Origin: an uncultured Oscillospiraceae bacterium
GTDB lineage: Bacteria; Bacillota; Clostridia; Oscillospirales; Acutalibacteraceae
Assembly: GCA_905192745.1 (NCBI GenBank)
Contig: CAJJLZ010000019.1
Span: 1-51,045, forward strand
Length of the DNA stretch: 51,045 nt
Reading direction: 5' to 3'
Positions 33,774 through 42,558 of the stretch are shown here, piece after piece. The notes under the pieces were generated by a model. That model saw only the letters and a list, made by a program, of their open reading frames with translations, made no database searches and was not told the DNA's origin. Each line of letters starts with the position of its first letter. Within the stretch, counting starts at the first letter, position 1. The position numbers were made by a program, and so were the translations under genes.

Positions 33774-35099
33774 GTGTTTCAGACTCTTCGGAATGCATGG
33801 AAGATTACCGACCTGCGTCGTAAGATTCTGTATACCCTGTTTATTATCCTGATTTTCCGTATCGGTTCAGCGATTACCCTGCCGTATATCGATGTGGAAA
33901 CGCTGCGGGCTGCTACGAGCGCGGCGACAAAGGACGGCGGCCTGATGTCTTACCTTACGCTGCTGTCCGGCGGCGGCTTCTCCAACGCGAGTATCTTCGC
34001 GCTGTCGATCACGCCGTACATCAACGCCAGCATTATTATCCAGTTGCTGACTGTCGCCATCCCGCCGCTGGAGCGGATGTCGAAGGACGGCGAGGCCGGC
34101 CGGAAGAAACTGGGGCAGATTACCCGGTACACTACCGTCGGTCTGGGCCTGATGCTCGGCGTGGCGTACTACTTCATGGTGAAGAATAACTACAAAGCGC
34201 TGGTCCCGGAAGCCAAAACCGGCTTCGGCCTGTGGTTCGGCGCGATCGTAATCGTCCTCTGCTTCACCGCCGGCTCGGCGCTGATGATGTGGCTGGGCGA
34301 GCAGATCAACGAAAAGGGCATCGGCAACGGTATTTCCATCCTTCTGTTTGCGGGCATCCTGTCCCGCATTCCGTCGGGGGCGACAATGCTGTGGCAGTAT
34401 TTCTATGAAGCGGGTATTAAAAACCTGAGCAGCGGCGGAATGAAGTTTGTCATCCTGGTGCCGGTGATTCTGGTGATTTTCCTGCTGATGATTGCGTTCA
34501 TTGTCCTTATCACCGATGCGGAACGCCGTATTCCGGTTCAGTACGCCAAGCGCGTGGTCGGCCGGAAAATGTATGGCGGGCAGAACACCTATATCCCGAT
34601 CAAGGTCAACATGTCCGGCGTTATGCCGATCATTCTGGCCTCCGCAATCGTTTCGCTTCCCGGTACGATCGGCGGATTTTTCCCGAACAGCGGCTACGCG
34701 AACTTTGTGAACAAGTGGTTTGGATACTCTACGCCGGCATACGGGATTATCTATTTTATACTGATTATCGCTTTCGCATTTTTCTATGTGACAATTCAGT
34801 ATAATCCGCTGGAGATGTCCAATAATCTCCGCAAGAATTCCGGCGCGATCCCCGGCTACCGTCCCGGCAAGCCGACGGTGGATTACATCAAGCGCGTGCT
34901 GAACAAGGTGACGCTGATCGGGGCTCTGTGCCTCGGCATCATCGCGATTTTCCCGATTATCTTCGGCGCGGCCAGCGGTATGCAGGGTCTGGCGCTTGGC
35001 GGCACCTCGATTATGATCGTGGTCGGCGTGGCGCTGGAAACCACTCAGCAGATCGAAAGCCAGATGATGATGCGGCATTACAAGGGCTTCCTTGAGTAA
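33774..35099 (+). CDS. secY: protein translocase subunit SecY
   Basis: A 441-residue membrane channel of the SecYEG translocon with ten transmembrane helices. It starts 'MFQTLRNAWKITDLRRKILY' and has the plug helix region after TM1, the 'ERMSKDGEAGRKKLGQITRY' block and 'RRIPVQYAKRVVGRKMYGGQ', the cytoplasmic loop that contacts SecA and the ribosome. The start codon is GTG; the rplO stop and this start are separated by a single base, so translation is coupled. Confidence 0.96.
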   Translation: MFQTLRNAWKITDLRRKILYTLFIILIFRIGSAITLPYIDVETLRAATSAATKDGGLMSYLTLLSGGGFSNASIFALSITPYINASIIIQLLTVAIPPLERMSKDGEAGRKKLGQITRYTTVGLGLMLGVAYYFMVKNNYKALVPEAKTGFGLWFGAIVIVLCFTAGSALMMWLGEQINEKGIGNGISILLFAGILSRIPSGATMLWQYFYEAGIKNLSSGGMKFVILVPVILVIFLLMIAFIVLITDAERRIPVQYAKRVVGRKMYGGQNTYIPIKVNMSGVMPIILASAIVSLPGTIGGFFPNSGYANFVNKWFGYSTPAYGIIYFILIIAFAFFYVTIQYNPLEMSNNLRKNSGAIPGYRPGKPTVDYIKRVLNKVTLIGALCLGIIAIFPIIFGAASGMQGLALGGTSIMIVVGVALETTQQIESQMMMRHYKGFLE

Positions 35100-35173
35100 G
35101 GCGCGTTTTTCGGCGCGGCCGTTTCATTAGTTTCGGAACAAAGGGTCCTATCGGAGACGATACGCCCAGCAAA

Positions 35174-35220
35174 CCGGTCCCTGGCGCAACAGCGTCAGGG
35201 ACCGGAAAGGGCGGCCCTTT
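35174..35220 (+). promoter_or_regulatory. strong hairpin in the secY-adk spacer
   Basis: A 14-pair stem (CCGGTCCCTGGCGC against GCGTCAGGGACCGG, one G-T pair) with an AACA tetraloop, followed at once by a second palindrome AAAGGGC-G-GCCCTTT. No T run follows, so it is not a standard terminator; it may slow polymerase, protect an mRNA end or be a processing site. Confidence 0.6.
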
Positions 35221-35321
35221 GGAAAGACGGTTTCTCCGCGGCGCTTTCCGCCGGAGTGATCGGCTTTCCCCGGTTTCTCATAACGAACCGCGGTTCCCGA
35301 CGGGAAAGGAATGGTACGGAT

Positions 35322-35954
35322 ATGAAATTGATACTTCTTGGAGCCCCCGGCGCCGGCAAAGGCACCCAGGCGGAAATCATCAGCGAAACCCTGCAAATTC
35401 CCACCATTTCCACGGGTAATATTATCCGTGAAGCGCTGAAAAGCGGCAGTGAGATGGGAAGGAAAGCCAAAGAGTATATGGACAGCGGCCGGCTGGTCCC
35501 GGATGAGGTCGTAATCGGCATCATCAAGGAACGTCTGGCCAAGCCCGACTGCGAAAGCGGATTTATTCTCGACGGCTTCCCCCGCACCATCCCGCAGGCC
35601 GAGGCTCTTGACCGGATGGGCATCGACATCGACCGCGTTATCGACATCGAAGTGGCCGATGAAACCATTGCCCGCCGTGTATCGGGACGCCGTGTCTGCC
35701 CCTCCTGCGGCGCGTCCTACCATGTGGAGTACAAACGCCCCACGGTGGAGGATGTCTGCGACAAGTGCGGCGACACCCTTGTTCAGCGCAAGGATGACCA
35801 CCCGGACACCGTGCGCGAACGCCTGCATGTATATCATGAGCAAACGGAACCCCTGAAAACCTTCTATGCGGCAAAGAACAAGCTGGTCGTTGTCGAGGGT
35901 CAGGAAGAAGTGGCGGACACGACCCGACTGACTCTGGCCGCGATTGAGGCGTAA
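35322..35954 (+). CDS. adk: adenylate kinase, zinc-bearing type
   Basis: A 210-residue cytosolic enzyme (ATP + AMP = 2 ADP). P-loop GAPGAGKGTQ (residues 7-16), AMP site 'TISTGNIIREALK' and 'LDGFPRTIPQAEAL', and a LID domain with four cysteines (CPSCG...CDKCG) that hold zinc. I chose the ATG at 35322 with AAAGGA eleven bases upstream; the 35256 start would add 22 atypical residues. Confidence 0.96.
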   Translation: MKLILLGAPGAGKGTQAEIISETLQIPTISTGNIIREALKSGSEMGRKAKEYMDSGRLVPDEVVIGIIKERLAKPDCESGFILDGFPRTIPQAEALDRMGIDIDRVIDIEVADETIARRVSGRRVCPSCGASYHVEYKRPTVEDVCDKCGDTLVQRKDDHPDTVRERLHVYHEQTEPLKTFYAAKNKLVVVEGQEEVADTTRLTLAAIEA

Positions 35955-35956
35955 TC

Positions 35957-36703
35957 ATGATATCTGTGAAAAACAAGCGGGAGTTACAGGCTATGCGAGA
36001 GGCCTGTGTGATCTCTGCGCGGGCGCTCAAACTGGCGGGGGAAGCCGTTCAGCCCGGCGTCACCACGGCCGAGATCGACCGTGAGGTACGCCGGTATATC
36101 GAAAGCACGGGCGCCAAGCCCAGCTTTCTCGGATACGGCGGATTCCCGGCCAGCGCGTGTATCTCTGTCAACAATGTGGTTATCCACGGCATACCGGATA
36201 AACGCGTAATCAAGGCGGGCGATATCGTCAGCGTTGACGTGGGCGCGTTTTATAACGGTTATCACGGCGATAATGCCGCCACCTTCGCGGCGGGCGAGGT
36301 TTCGCCCGAGGCGCAGGCTCTGATGGACGCTACCCGCGAAAGCCTTTACGAAGGCATCAAAGCAGCGGCGGCGGGCAATCGGATCGGCGATATCGGCGCG
36401 GCCGTTCAGCGGTATGTCGAGGTGCGCGGTTACTCGGTTGTACGGCAGTTTGTCGGCCACGGAGTAGGCGCGAACCTGCATGAGGATCCCAGCGTACCCA
36501 ATTTCGGTACCCCCGGACGCGGCCCCCGGCTGCTGCCGGGCATGACCTTAGCCATTGAACCGATGGTCAACGCCGGCGTCAGCGAGGTGAAAATCCTCGG
36601 CGACGGATGGACCACTGTAACAGCGGACGGAAGTCTGTCCGCACATTTTGAGCATACCATCGCCATCACTCCCGACGGCCCCGTCATCCTGACGCAGCCG
36701 TAA
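35957..36703 (+). CDS. map: methionine aminopeptidase
   Basis: A 248-residue type I enzyme that removes the initiator Met. Metal ligands are visible in order: VDVGAFYNGYHGDNAATF (two Asp), GHGVGANLHEDP (His), LAIEPMV (Glu) and 'HFEHTIAITPDG' (Glu). It follows adk by two bases and precedes the KOW gene by a few, as usual in Clostridia. Confidence 0.96.
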   Translation: MISVKNKRELQAMREACVISARALKLAGEAVQPGVTTAEIDREVRRYIESTGAKPSFLGYGGFPASACISVNNVVIHGIPDKRVIKAGDIVSVDVGAFYNGYHGDNAATFAAGEVSPEAQALMDATRESLYEGIKAAAAGNRIGDIGAAVQRYVEVRGYSVVRQFVGHGVGANLHEDPSVPNFGTPGRGPRLLPGMTLAIEPMVNAGVSEVKILGDGWTTVTADGSLSAHFEHTIAITPDGPVILTQP

Positions 36704-36718
36704 AGGATGGTGGAGACA

Positions 36719-36985
36719 ATGCTGCGAAGAGGCCAGGTTGTCCTATCGCTGGCAGGACGGGATAAAGACCGGCTGATGGCGGTGCTTGGGGAAGCTCCGG
36801 ACGGCGGCGTTTTGGTCGCCGACGGAAAGGAACGTCCCCTGCAGCGCCCCAAGCGGAAAAATCCGCGTCATCTGCGGCCGATCGGCGTCCCGGTCGGCGA
36901 GCATTCAATGGCGACCAATCGTGAATTGCGCCGTGCGCTTCTCGCCCTGCGGCAGGCGGCGCCGTCGTCACAAGAGGGAGGTTAA
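36719..36985 (+). CDS. KOW-domain RNA-binding protein, L14e-like
   Basis: An 88-residue small basic protein. It begins MLRRGQVVLSLAGRDKDRLM, a KOW motif as in eukaryotic/archaeal L14e, and continues with ADGKERPLQRPKRKNPRHL. Such genes sit between map and infA in many Clostridia; the role is thought to be ribosome-linked but is undefined. Of two in-frame ATGs I chose 36719 because of GGTGGAG just upstream; spacing is short, so 36707 cannot be ruled out. Confidence 0.8.
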   Translation: MLRRGQVVLSLAGRDKDRLMAVLGEAPDGGVLVADGKERPLQRPKRKNPRHLRPIGVPVGEHSMATNRELRRALLALRQAAPSSQEGG

Positions 36986-36988
36986 TCT

Positions 36989-37207
36989 ATGTCCAAAGCG
37001 GACGTTATCGAACTGGAAGGTACCGTAGTCGAGGCCCTGCCGAACGCCATGTTCCAGGTGAAACTCGCAAATGGCCATATTATTTTGGCCCACATTTCCG
37101 GCAAGCTGCGGATGAACTTCATTCGCATTCTGCCCGGCGACAAGGTCACGGTGGAGATGTCTCCCTATGACCTGACCAAAGGCCGGATCACCTGGCGAAC
37201 CAAGTAA
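36989..37207 (+). CDS. infA: translation initiation factor IF-1
   Basis: A 72-residue OB-fold factor that blocks the A-site during initiation. It reads KADVIELEGTVVEALPNAMF at the start and ends LTKGRITWRTK. It follows the KOW gene by three bases. Its stop codon lies in the loop of a hairpin that is repeated right after the gene (see the repeat at 37194). Confidence 0.97.
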   Translation: MSKADVIELEGTVVEALPNAMFQVKLANGHIILAHISGKLRMNFIRILPGDKVTVEMSPYDLTKGRITWRTK

Positions 37208-37267
37208 GTGGTTCGCCATGAGAACCAAGTAAGTGGTTCGCCATGAGAACCAAGTAAGGTTCGCTCC
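37194..37267 (+). repeat. 25-bp tandem repeat around the infA stop codon
   Basis: The unit GAACCAAGTAAG-TGGTTCGCCATGA occurs at 37197-37221 and 37222-37246 and partly at 37247-37267. Unit 1 folds as GGCGAACCA / TGGTTCGCC (nine pairs) with AGTAAG in the loop, so the loop contains the TAA stop of infA. Units 2 and 3 repeat the same stop and stem without coding. Confidence 0.9.
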
Positions 37268-37334
37268 GGCCGCACATTCGATTGATTGGATTTGTCCGGG
37301 TCCCGTCGAGGTCCCGGCAGAATGGAGGTTCACC

Positions 37335-37448
37335 ATGAAAGTCAGACCTTCTGTCAAGAAAATCTGCGAGAAATGCAAGATCATCAAGCGCAAAGGCCGC
37401 GTGATGGTTATCTGTGAGAACCCGAAGCACAAACAGCGTCAGGGCTAA
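37335..37448 (+). CDS. rpmJ: ribosomal protein L36, zinc form
   Basis: A 37-residue protein, MKVRPSVKKICEKCKIIKRK and so on, with the zinc ligands C11, C14, C27 and His32. GGAGG precedes the ATG by six bases. It is too short to stand out by length alone but is in its standard place between infA and rpsM. Confidence 0.97.
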   Translation: MKVRPSVKKICEKCKIIKRKGRVMVICENPKHKQRQG

Positions 37449-37560
37449 CAGGCCGACGTTTGCGTTCCCCCATCGATTCATTGCGCCGCTGAACGCACGG
37501 CGCAACCTTAATCCCATGTGCTGCCGAATGCGGCGGTACGGTTGAAAGGAAGGATTATTA

Positions 37561-37929
37561 ATGGCGCGTATAGCTGGTGTTGACCTGCCCAGAGACAAAC
37601 GCATTGAGATCGGCCTGACCTATATCTTTGGCATCGGCCGGAAATCGGCGAACGACATCCTTGCGGCGACCGGCGTCAATCCGGATATCCGGGTGCGTGA
37701 CCTGACCGAGGACGACGTTTCCAAGCTCAGAGAGTATATCGACCATAATTATACGGTGGAGGGTGACCTTCGCCGCGACGTGGCGTTCGACATTAAGCGG
37801 CTGATCGAAATCGGCAGCTACCGTGGTCTGCGTCACCGCAAGGGCCTGCCGGTTCGTGGTCAGCGTACCAAGACCAACGCCCGCACCCGCAAGGGTCCGA
37901 AGAAGACCATTGCCAACAAGAAGAAATAA
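37561..37929 (+). CDS. rpsM: ribosomal protein S13
   Basis: A 122-residue 30S head protein contacting P-site tRNA. It begins MARIAGVDLPRDKRIEIGLT and ends with 'RGLRHRKGLPVRGQRTKTNA' plus a basic tail. GAAAGGAAGG precedes the start. Confidence 0.97.
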   Translation: MARIAGVDLPRDKRIEIGLTYIFGIGRKSANDILAATGVNPDIRVRDLTEDDVSKLREYIDHNYTVEGDLRRDVAFDIKRLIEIGSYRGLRHRKGLPVRGQRTKTNARTRKGPKKTIANKKK

Positions 37930-37943
37930 GAGGAGGTAGAAGA

Positions 37944-38351
37944 ATGGCTGCTGCTAAAACTGCTGCGCGCAAGGGTGCAACCCGCCGCCGCAAGGAACGC
38001 AAGAATATTGAACGTGGCGCCGCGCATATCCAGTCCACGTTTAACAATACCATCGTCACTATCACCGACACGCAGGGCAATGCTCTTTCTTGGGCCAGCG
38101 CCGGTGAGCTCGGCTTCCGCGGTTCGCGGAAATCGACCCCGTTTGCCGCCCAGACGGCGGCGGAAACCGCCGCCCGCGCGGCGATGGAACACGGCCTTAA
38201 GACCGTGGAAGTGTATGTGAAGGGCCCCGGCGCCGGCCGTGAAGCCGCGATCCGTGCTCTGCAGGCCGCCGGTCTGGAGGTCAACCTGATTAAAGACGTG
38301 ACCCCGGTTCCTCATAACGGCTGCCGTCCTCCCAAGAGAAGACGCGTATAA
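37944..38351 (+). CDS. rpsK: ribosomal protein S11
   Basis: A 135-residue 30S platform protein at the E-site. It contains 'GAAHIQSTFNNTIVTITDTQ' and ends DVTPVPHNGCRPPKRRRV. AGGAGG lies before the ATG; 14 bases separate it from rpsM. Confidence 0.97.
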   Translation: MAAAKTAARKGATRRRKERKNIERGAAHIQSTFNNTIVTITDTQGNALSWASAGELGFRGSRKSTPFAAQTAAETAARAAMEHGLKTVEVYVKGPGAGREAAIRALQAAGLEVNLIKDVTPVPHNGCRPPKRRRV

Positions 38352-38410
38352 AAGCTGGGAAATCCCCGCTCGAAAGTAAGTGTAACCCAAATCAGGAGGT
38401 GCAACCATAA

Positions 38411-39037
38411 ATGGCTAGATATACCGGTCCGGTGTGCAGACTCTGCCGCCGCGAGGGTCAGAAACTGTTTTTGAAGGGCGAGCGCTGCTATTCCAAGAAG
38501 TGCGCGGTTGACCGCCGCGCCTATGCGCCCGGCCAGCATGGCCAGGGACGCAAGAAGGTTTCCGAATACGGCAAGCAGCTGCGTACCAAGCAGTACGCCC
38601 GCCGTTACTATGGCGTGCTGGAAGGCCAGTTCCGCCACTATTTCGAAATGGCGGAGAAGATGCCGGGCGTTACCGGTGAAAACCTGCTCCGTCTGCTCGA
38701 ATCCCGCCTGGACAATGTGATTTATCGTCTGGGCCTCGCCAGCTCCCGCGCGGAGGCGCGTCAGCTGGTGCTGCATGGTCATTACACCGTCAACGGCCGC
38801 AAGGTGAATATTCCCTCCTTCCTGACGAAGGTGGGTCAGGTCATCGCGGTGAAGGACGGCAGCCGCCAGAGCGAAAAGCTGAAGGCGATTTTTGAGGCGA
38901 ATTCGTCCCGTCCTGTCCCGAAGTGGCTGGAACTCAATCGTGAAACCCTGGAAGCGAAGGTTGTCGCCGTGCCGAACCGTGAGGATATCGATCTGCCGAT
39001 CGAAGAGACCCTCATCGTCGAGCTGTACTCGAAGTAA
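38411..39037 (+). CDS. rpsD: ribosomal protein S4, zinc form
   Basis: A 208-residue 30S assembly protein. The N-terminal zinc ligands C9, C12, C26 and C31 are present, and the S4 RNA-binding domain has 'SRLDNVIYRLGLASSRAEAR'. In Firmicutes S4 is often encoded apart from the alpha operon; here it sits between rpsK and rpoA. AGGAGG precedes it. Confidence 0.97.
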   Translation: MARYTGPVCRLCRREGQKLFLKGERCYSKKCAVDRRAYAPGQHGQGRKKVSEYGKQLRTKQYARRYYGVLEGQFRHYFEMAEKMPGVTGENLLRLLESRLDNVIYRLGLASSRAEARQLVLHGHYTVNGRKVNIPSFLTKVGQVIAVKDGSRQSEKLKAIFEANSSRPVPKWLELNRETLEAKVVAVPNREDIDLPIEETLIVELYSK

Positions 39038-39145
39038 GGCGGACAAACCGCTTTCTCCGCACGACTACCAACCGCGGAATGGGCGGTTGGTACGGCAAGC
39101 CGTGCCAGCCGCTTGAATTTCCGCCTTCAACAAGGAGGGTTTTGA

Positions 39146-40099
39146 ATGATTGAAATCGAAAAGCCCAGGATCGAAGCAGTGGACGCCGCGTCCGACGGTA
39201 CCTATGGCAAGTTCATTGTGGAACCGCTGGAGCGTGGTTATGGGACGACACTCGGCAACAGTCTGCGCCGTGTGCTTCTGTCTTCTCTGCCCGGCGTAGC
39301 GGTTACTTCGGTGAAAATCGACGGTATCCTGCATGAATTCTCCACCATCGAAGGCGTTAAAGAAGACGTGACCGAGATCATCCTGAACATTAAGGGCCTG
39401 ACCGCCAAAATCACCGGCGACGGCCCGAAGGTGGTCTACATTGAAGCCGAAGGCGCCGGCGAAGTGAACGCCGGCTCCATCAAGTGCGACAGCGAGGTTG
39501 AGATCCTCAACCCCGACATGCACATCGCGACGCTTGGCGACGGCGCCCGGCTGTATATGGAAATCACGCTGGATAAGGGCCGCGGCTATGTTCCGGCTGA
39601 ACGGAACAAGCAGCAGATGGCTCCTGTGATCGGCGTGATTCCGGTCGATTCGATCTACACCCCGGTGGTGAAGGTGAATTATACCGTGGAAAACACCCGC
39701 GTCGGCCAGATCACCGACTACGATAAGCTGACGCTCGAGGTGTGGACAAACGGAACCATCTCCGCAAAAGAGGCCGTTTCTCTGGGCGCGAAAGTGCTCA
39801 CCGAGCATCTGAATCTGTTTGTGGATCTCTCCGGTGAAACCTATGCCGGCGATTCCATCATGGTGGAAAAGGATGACAAGGGTAAGGAAAAGGTTCTTGA
39901 AATGACGATTGAGGAACTGGACCTGTCGGTCCGTTCCTTCAACTGCCTCAAGCGCGCGGGCATTAATACGGTAGAGGATCTCATCAATAAGTCGGAGGAC
40001 GATATGATGAAGGTTCGCAACCTTGGCCGCAAGTCGCTGGAGGAAGTAGTGAATAAGTTGGCGTCTCTGGGCTTCACCCTGCATTCGGAGGAAGAATAA
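39146..40099 (+). CDS. rpoA: RNA polymerase alpha subunit
   Basis: A 317-residue protein: N-terminal dimerisation domain (to about residue 230; 'EPLERGYGTTLGNSLRRVLL') and C-terminal DNA/activator-binding domain (about 245-310; 'LSVRSFNCLKRAGINTVEDL', then 'RNLGRKSLEEVVNKLASLG'). AAGGAGGG precedes the ATG. A 108-base spacer separates it from rpsD. Confidence 0.97.
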   Translation: MIEIEKPRIEAVDAASDGTYGKFIVEPLERGYGTTLGNSLRRVLLSSLPGVAVTSVKIDGILHEFSTIEGVKEDVTEIILNIKGLTAKITGDGPKVVYIEAEGAGEVNAGSIKCDSEVEILNPDMHIATLGDGARLYMEITLDKGRGYVPAERNKQQMAPVIGVIPVDSIYTPVVKVNYTVENTRVGQITDYDKLTLEVWTNGTISAKEAVSLGAKVLTEHLNLFVDLSGETYAGDSIMVEKDDKGKEKVLEMTIEELDLSVRSFNCLKRAGINTVEDLINKSEDDMMKVRNLGRKSLEEVVNKLASLGFTLHSEEE

Positions 40100-40206
40100 G
40101 CCGTTTGGTTTTCCCTGACTGCGGCTCCTGCCCCCCGGCGCCCTTAATCCAAAATTTCCAAGTATTCCGAACTCGGCATAAGTCGAAGGAAAAGGAGTGA
40201 ATTCAC

Positions 40207-40548
40207 ATGCCTGGAACCAGAAAGCTCGGCCGTCCCACGGCTCACCGTACCGCAATGCTCAGAGCGATGGTCACCTTCCTGCTTGAGAAGGGCCGCATTG
40301 AAACCACGGTCACCCGTGCCAAAGAGGTGCGCTCCCTGACCGAAAAGATGATTACGATCGCAAAGAATCCGACGCTGGCGAATAAGCGCCTGGTGTTCTC
40401 CTTTGTTACGAAGGAGAGCGTTGCGAAGAAGCTGTTTGATGAGATCGCGCCGAAATACGCCGACTGCAACGGCGGATACACCCGCATTGTTAAGACCGGC
40501 GCCCGCCGCGGCGACGCCGCCGAAATGGCGATCATCGAACTGAAATAA
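40207..40548 (+). CDS. rplQ: ribosomal protein L17
   Basis: A 113-residue 50S protein: 'GTRKLGRPTAHRTAMLRAMV' and the C-terminal GYTRIVKTGARRGDAAEMAI block. It closes the super-operon; a strong terminator follows 27 bases later. The cbiO-ecfT-truA-rplM-rpsI continuation common in Firmicutes is not here. Confidence 0.97.
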   Translation: MPGTRKLGRPTAHRTAMLRAMVTFLLEKGRIETTVTRAKEVRSLTEKMITIAKNPTLANKRLVFSFVTKESVAKKLFDEIAPKYADCNGGYTRIVKTGARRGDAAEMAIIELK

Positions 40549-40574
40549 GGCTCGAAAGACAAACAAAACAAAGA

Positions 40575-40610
40575 GTCCGGCCGTTTCCCGGGAAACGGCC
40601 GGACTTTTTT
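40575..40610 (+). terminator. terminator of the ribosomal operon
   Basis: A perfect palindromic stem, GTCCGGCCGTTTCC with GGAAACGGCCGGAC, followed by TTTTTT. Confidence 0.95.
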
Positions 40611-40724
40611 ATCAATTCCGTTTTTTATCCGAATTACGGAATTACGGCGCCCCCGGATTCTATCCGAGACAACCGCACCTTGCCGCTTATTATGGCAGGA
40701 GCAAAAAATTTTTATCAAAATCCG

Positions 40725-40751
40725 TGAACCTTTTGCCGCTTACTCCGACTA
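40725..40751 (+). promoter_or_regulatory. ECF-type promoter before the sigma-factor gene
   Basis: TGAACC (40725-40730), 15 bases, CGACTA (40746-40751), with a CTTTT-like run after the -35. This matches the general look of ECF promoters (AAC in the -35, CGTC/CGAC in the -10) and lies 32 bases before the start, so the sigma factor may drive its own gene. Confidence 0.5.
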
Positions 40752-40782
40752 TGCTTACGAAAGTACTTTCAAGGTGATAAAC

Positions 40783-42408
40783 ATGAATACAAACCATGAA
40801 TTAACGGAATATGTTGACCGTCTGTACCACGCTGCTTTAGCAAAAGCCGGAGATTCATATGTTGCGGAAGATATTGCACAGGAAACTTTTCTCGCGGCAA
40901 TAACTGCGTTATCAAAAGGAAAAGAGCCTGACAATATCTGGGGTTGGCTGTATAGCATTATGTCAAACAAGTATTGCGATTGGCTGCGCAATAAATACAA
41001 CAAGCCCCAAATCAGTTTTGATAATTATCCGTTTGAGACTCCGGACGACACACTTGATGATGACAGTGAGGAAAAGTTCGCAAATATCCGCCGTGAGCTT
41101 GGGTATTTAGCAAAAACTCATCGTGAAGTTATGGTGCGTTTTTACATGCATGGGGATACCATAGATCAGATTTCTCACGATCTGAACATTCCGCAAGGCA
41201 CTGTAAAAAGCAGGCTGAATACAGGCAGAAAACATATCAAGGAAGGAGTCAGGGATATGGAAAATTATATAAAACAAAGTTATGAACCCGATGTATTAAG
41301 AATGAGCTGTTCCGGAGGAGTCGGACTTGACGGAGAACCGTTTTCACTCGTTGGCGGCACAGATAAACTAACACAAAATGTTCTAATTCTCGCTTATGAA
41401 AAGCCCGTCACTGAAACTGAACTGGCGAAAGCTCTTGGCACTCCGACAGCATTTATTGAGCCGATTATTGAAAAAATGATTGCCGGGGAACTGATGAAAC
41501 GTACTGATAGCGGAAAAGTATATACTGACTTCATCATTTATACCGAAAAAGACAGAAAAGCAACATTCCCCAATCAGCTTAAACTTGTATCAGAGAAATT
41601 TGATTTATTCTGGAATAAAACAGAAGAAGCTCTCGACACCTTAAGAAAAAGGGAGTATTATATCCGACAAAGTGAACACGGAAAAAAGAAACTTGAACTT
41701 CACTTTTGTATCAAACTTTTGATGAATGCTCATATTGATGTCCGAAATGAAGTAACCGGAGTTATGCCATATTCCGAGTATCCATACCGCAAAAACGGCG
41801 GCAGATGGTTTGCTATGGGACAGCAATATGCTCCCGATTACGATTTCAAGAAAGACGATGATTTCTGGAAATACAGTGTCGACGGTGAAGCCGGAACGGA
41901 AATCAAAAATTTCCGTGATGCAAAACATCTTGAGCTGCGAAAATATGATACTGAGCTTGGAAGATATCCAAACTGCTACTTCAAAGCGGAGTATATTAAG
42001 TGGTTCTATGAGATTTTGTCCGGTGTTTCCAGAGACGGGTCTTCTGTTAGAGACAATGTACTGGAATCATCCGAAAGCTTTATTGAAAGCGGCATCCTAA
42101 AAAGGAACGCCTTGCTTGAGATTGATATGCCGATTCTTTCTCTCTCGGAGTATCGGAATGAATGTGATTTAGCCAACCATTACGAAAAATCGCTCAGCGC
42201 TGATATACACGATGTACTCATACCCGTTTTCAATTCTGGATATGTTAAATTGCCGATTCACTTGAAAAGTGTTCCCAAATGGCAGCAGTATATGTTCTGT
42301 GGGGACAGTGTTCCGATGGCGGTCATTCATAAAGCCATTGAAAAGGAATTATTTATGAATGGTGTCGATTATCCTGTGCCGGCATCAATTCTTATCATTG
42401 AAAAGTAA
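40783..42408 (+). CDS. ECF-like sigma factor with large C-terminal extension
   Basis: A 541-residue protein. Residues 1-70 are sigma region 2 ('YVAEDIAQETFLAAITALSK', then DNIWGWLYSIMSNKYCDWLR), residues 100-155 sigma region 4 ('LAKTHREVMVRFYMHGDTID', then IPQGTVKSRLNTGRKHI). Residues beyond 170 contain a winged-helix-like part (TDKLTQNVLILAYEKPVTETELAKALG) and about 300 residues without a family I can name; such extensions in ECF factors usually act as built-in regulators. AAGGTGAT precedes the chosen ATG. Base composition is clearly more AT-rich than the ribosomal operon, which suggests acquisition. It is a single gene with no obvious anti-sigma partner. Confidence 0.85.
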   Translation: MNTNHELTEYVDRLYHAALAKAGDSYVAEDIAQETFLAAITALSKGKEPDNIWGWLYSIMSNKYCDWLRNKYNKPQISFDNYPFETPDDTLDDDSEEKFANIRRELGYLAKTHREVMVRFYMHGDTIDQISHDLNIPQGTVKSRLNTGRKHIKEGVRDMENYIKQSYEPDVLRMSCSGGVGLDGEPFSLVGGTDKLTQNVLILAYEKPVTETELAKALGTPTAFIEPIIEKMIAGELMKRTDSGKVYTDFIIYTEKDRKATFPNQLKLVSEKFDLFWNKTEEALDTLRKREYYIRQSEHGKKKLELHFCIKLLMNAHIDVRNEVTGVMPYSEYPYRKNGGRWFAMGQQYAPDYDFKKDDDFWKYSVDGEAGTEIKNFRDAKHLELRKYDTELGRYPNCYFKAEYIKWFYEILSGVSRDGSSVRDNVLESSESFIESGILKRNALLEIDMPILSLSEYRNECDLANHYEKSLSADIHDVLIPVFNSGYVKLPIHLKSVPKWQQYMFCGDSVPMAVIHKAIEKELFMNGVDYPVPASILIIEK

Positions 42409-42424
42409 AACAGGCAAAATAATT

Positions 42425-42460
42425 GGCTCCCGTAAAGGTTAGTCTACGGGAGCCTTACTT
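42425..42460 (+). terminator. terminator of the sigma-factor gene
   Basis: Arms GGCTCCCGTA and TACGGGAGCC (ten pairs) around AAGGTTAGTC, followed by TTACTTTAT. Confidence 0.85.
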
Positions 42461-42558
42461 TATGCATACATAATTTTTATATATGGTTTCTTTTGCAGAA
42501 TTTCGAATATTGTTTATTTCTTGCAAGCTTGCTTTCCGAGCGGGTTTTTGTTGTCGGA

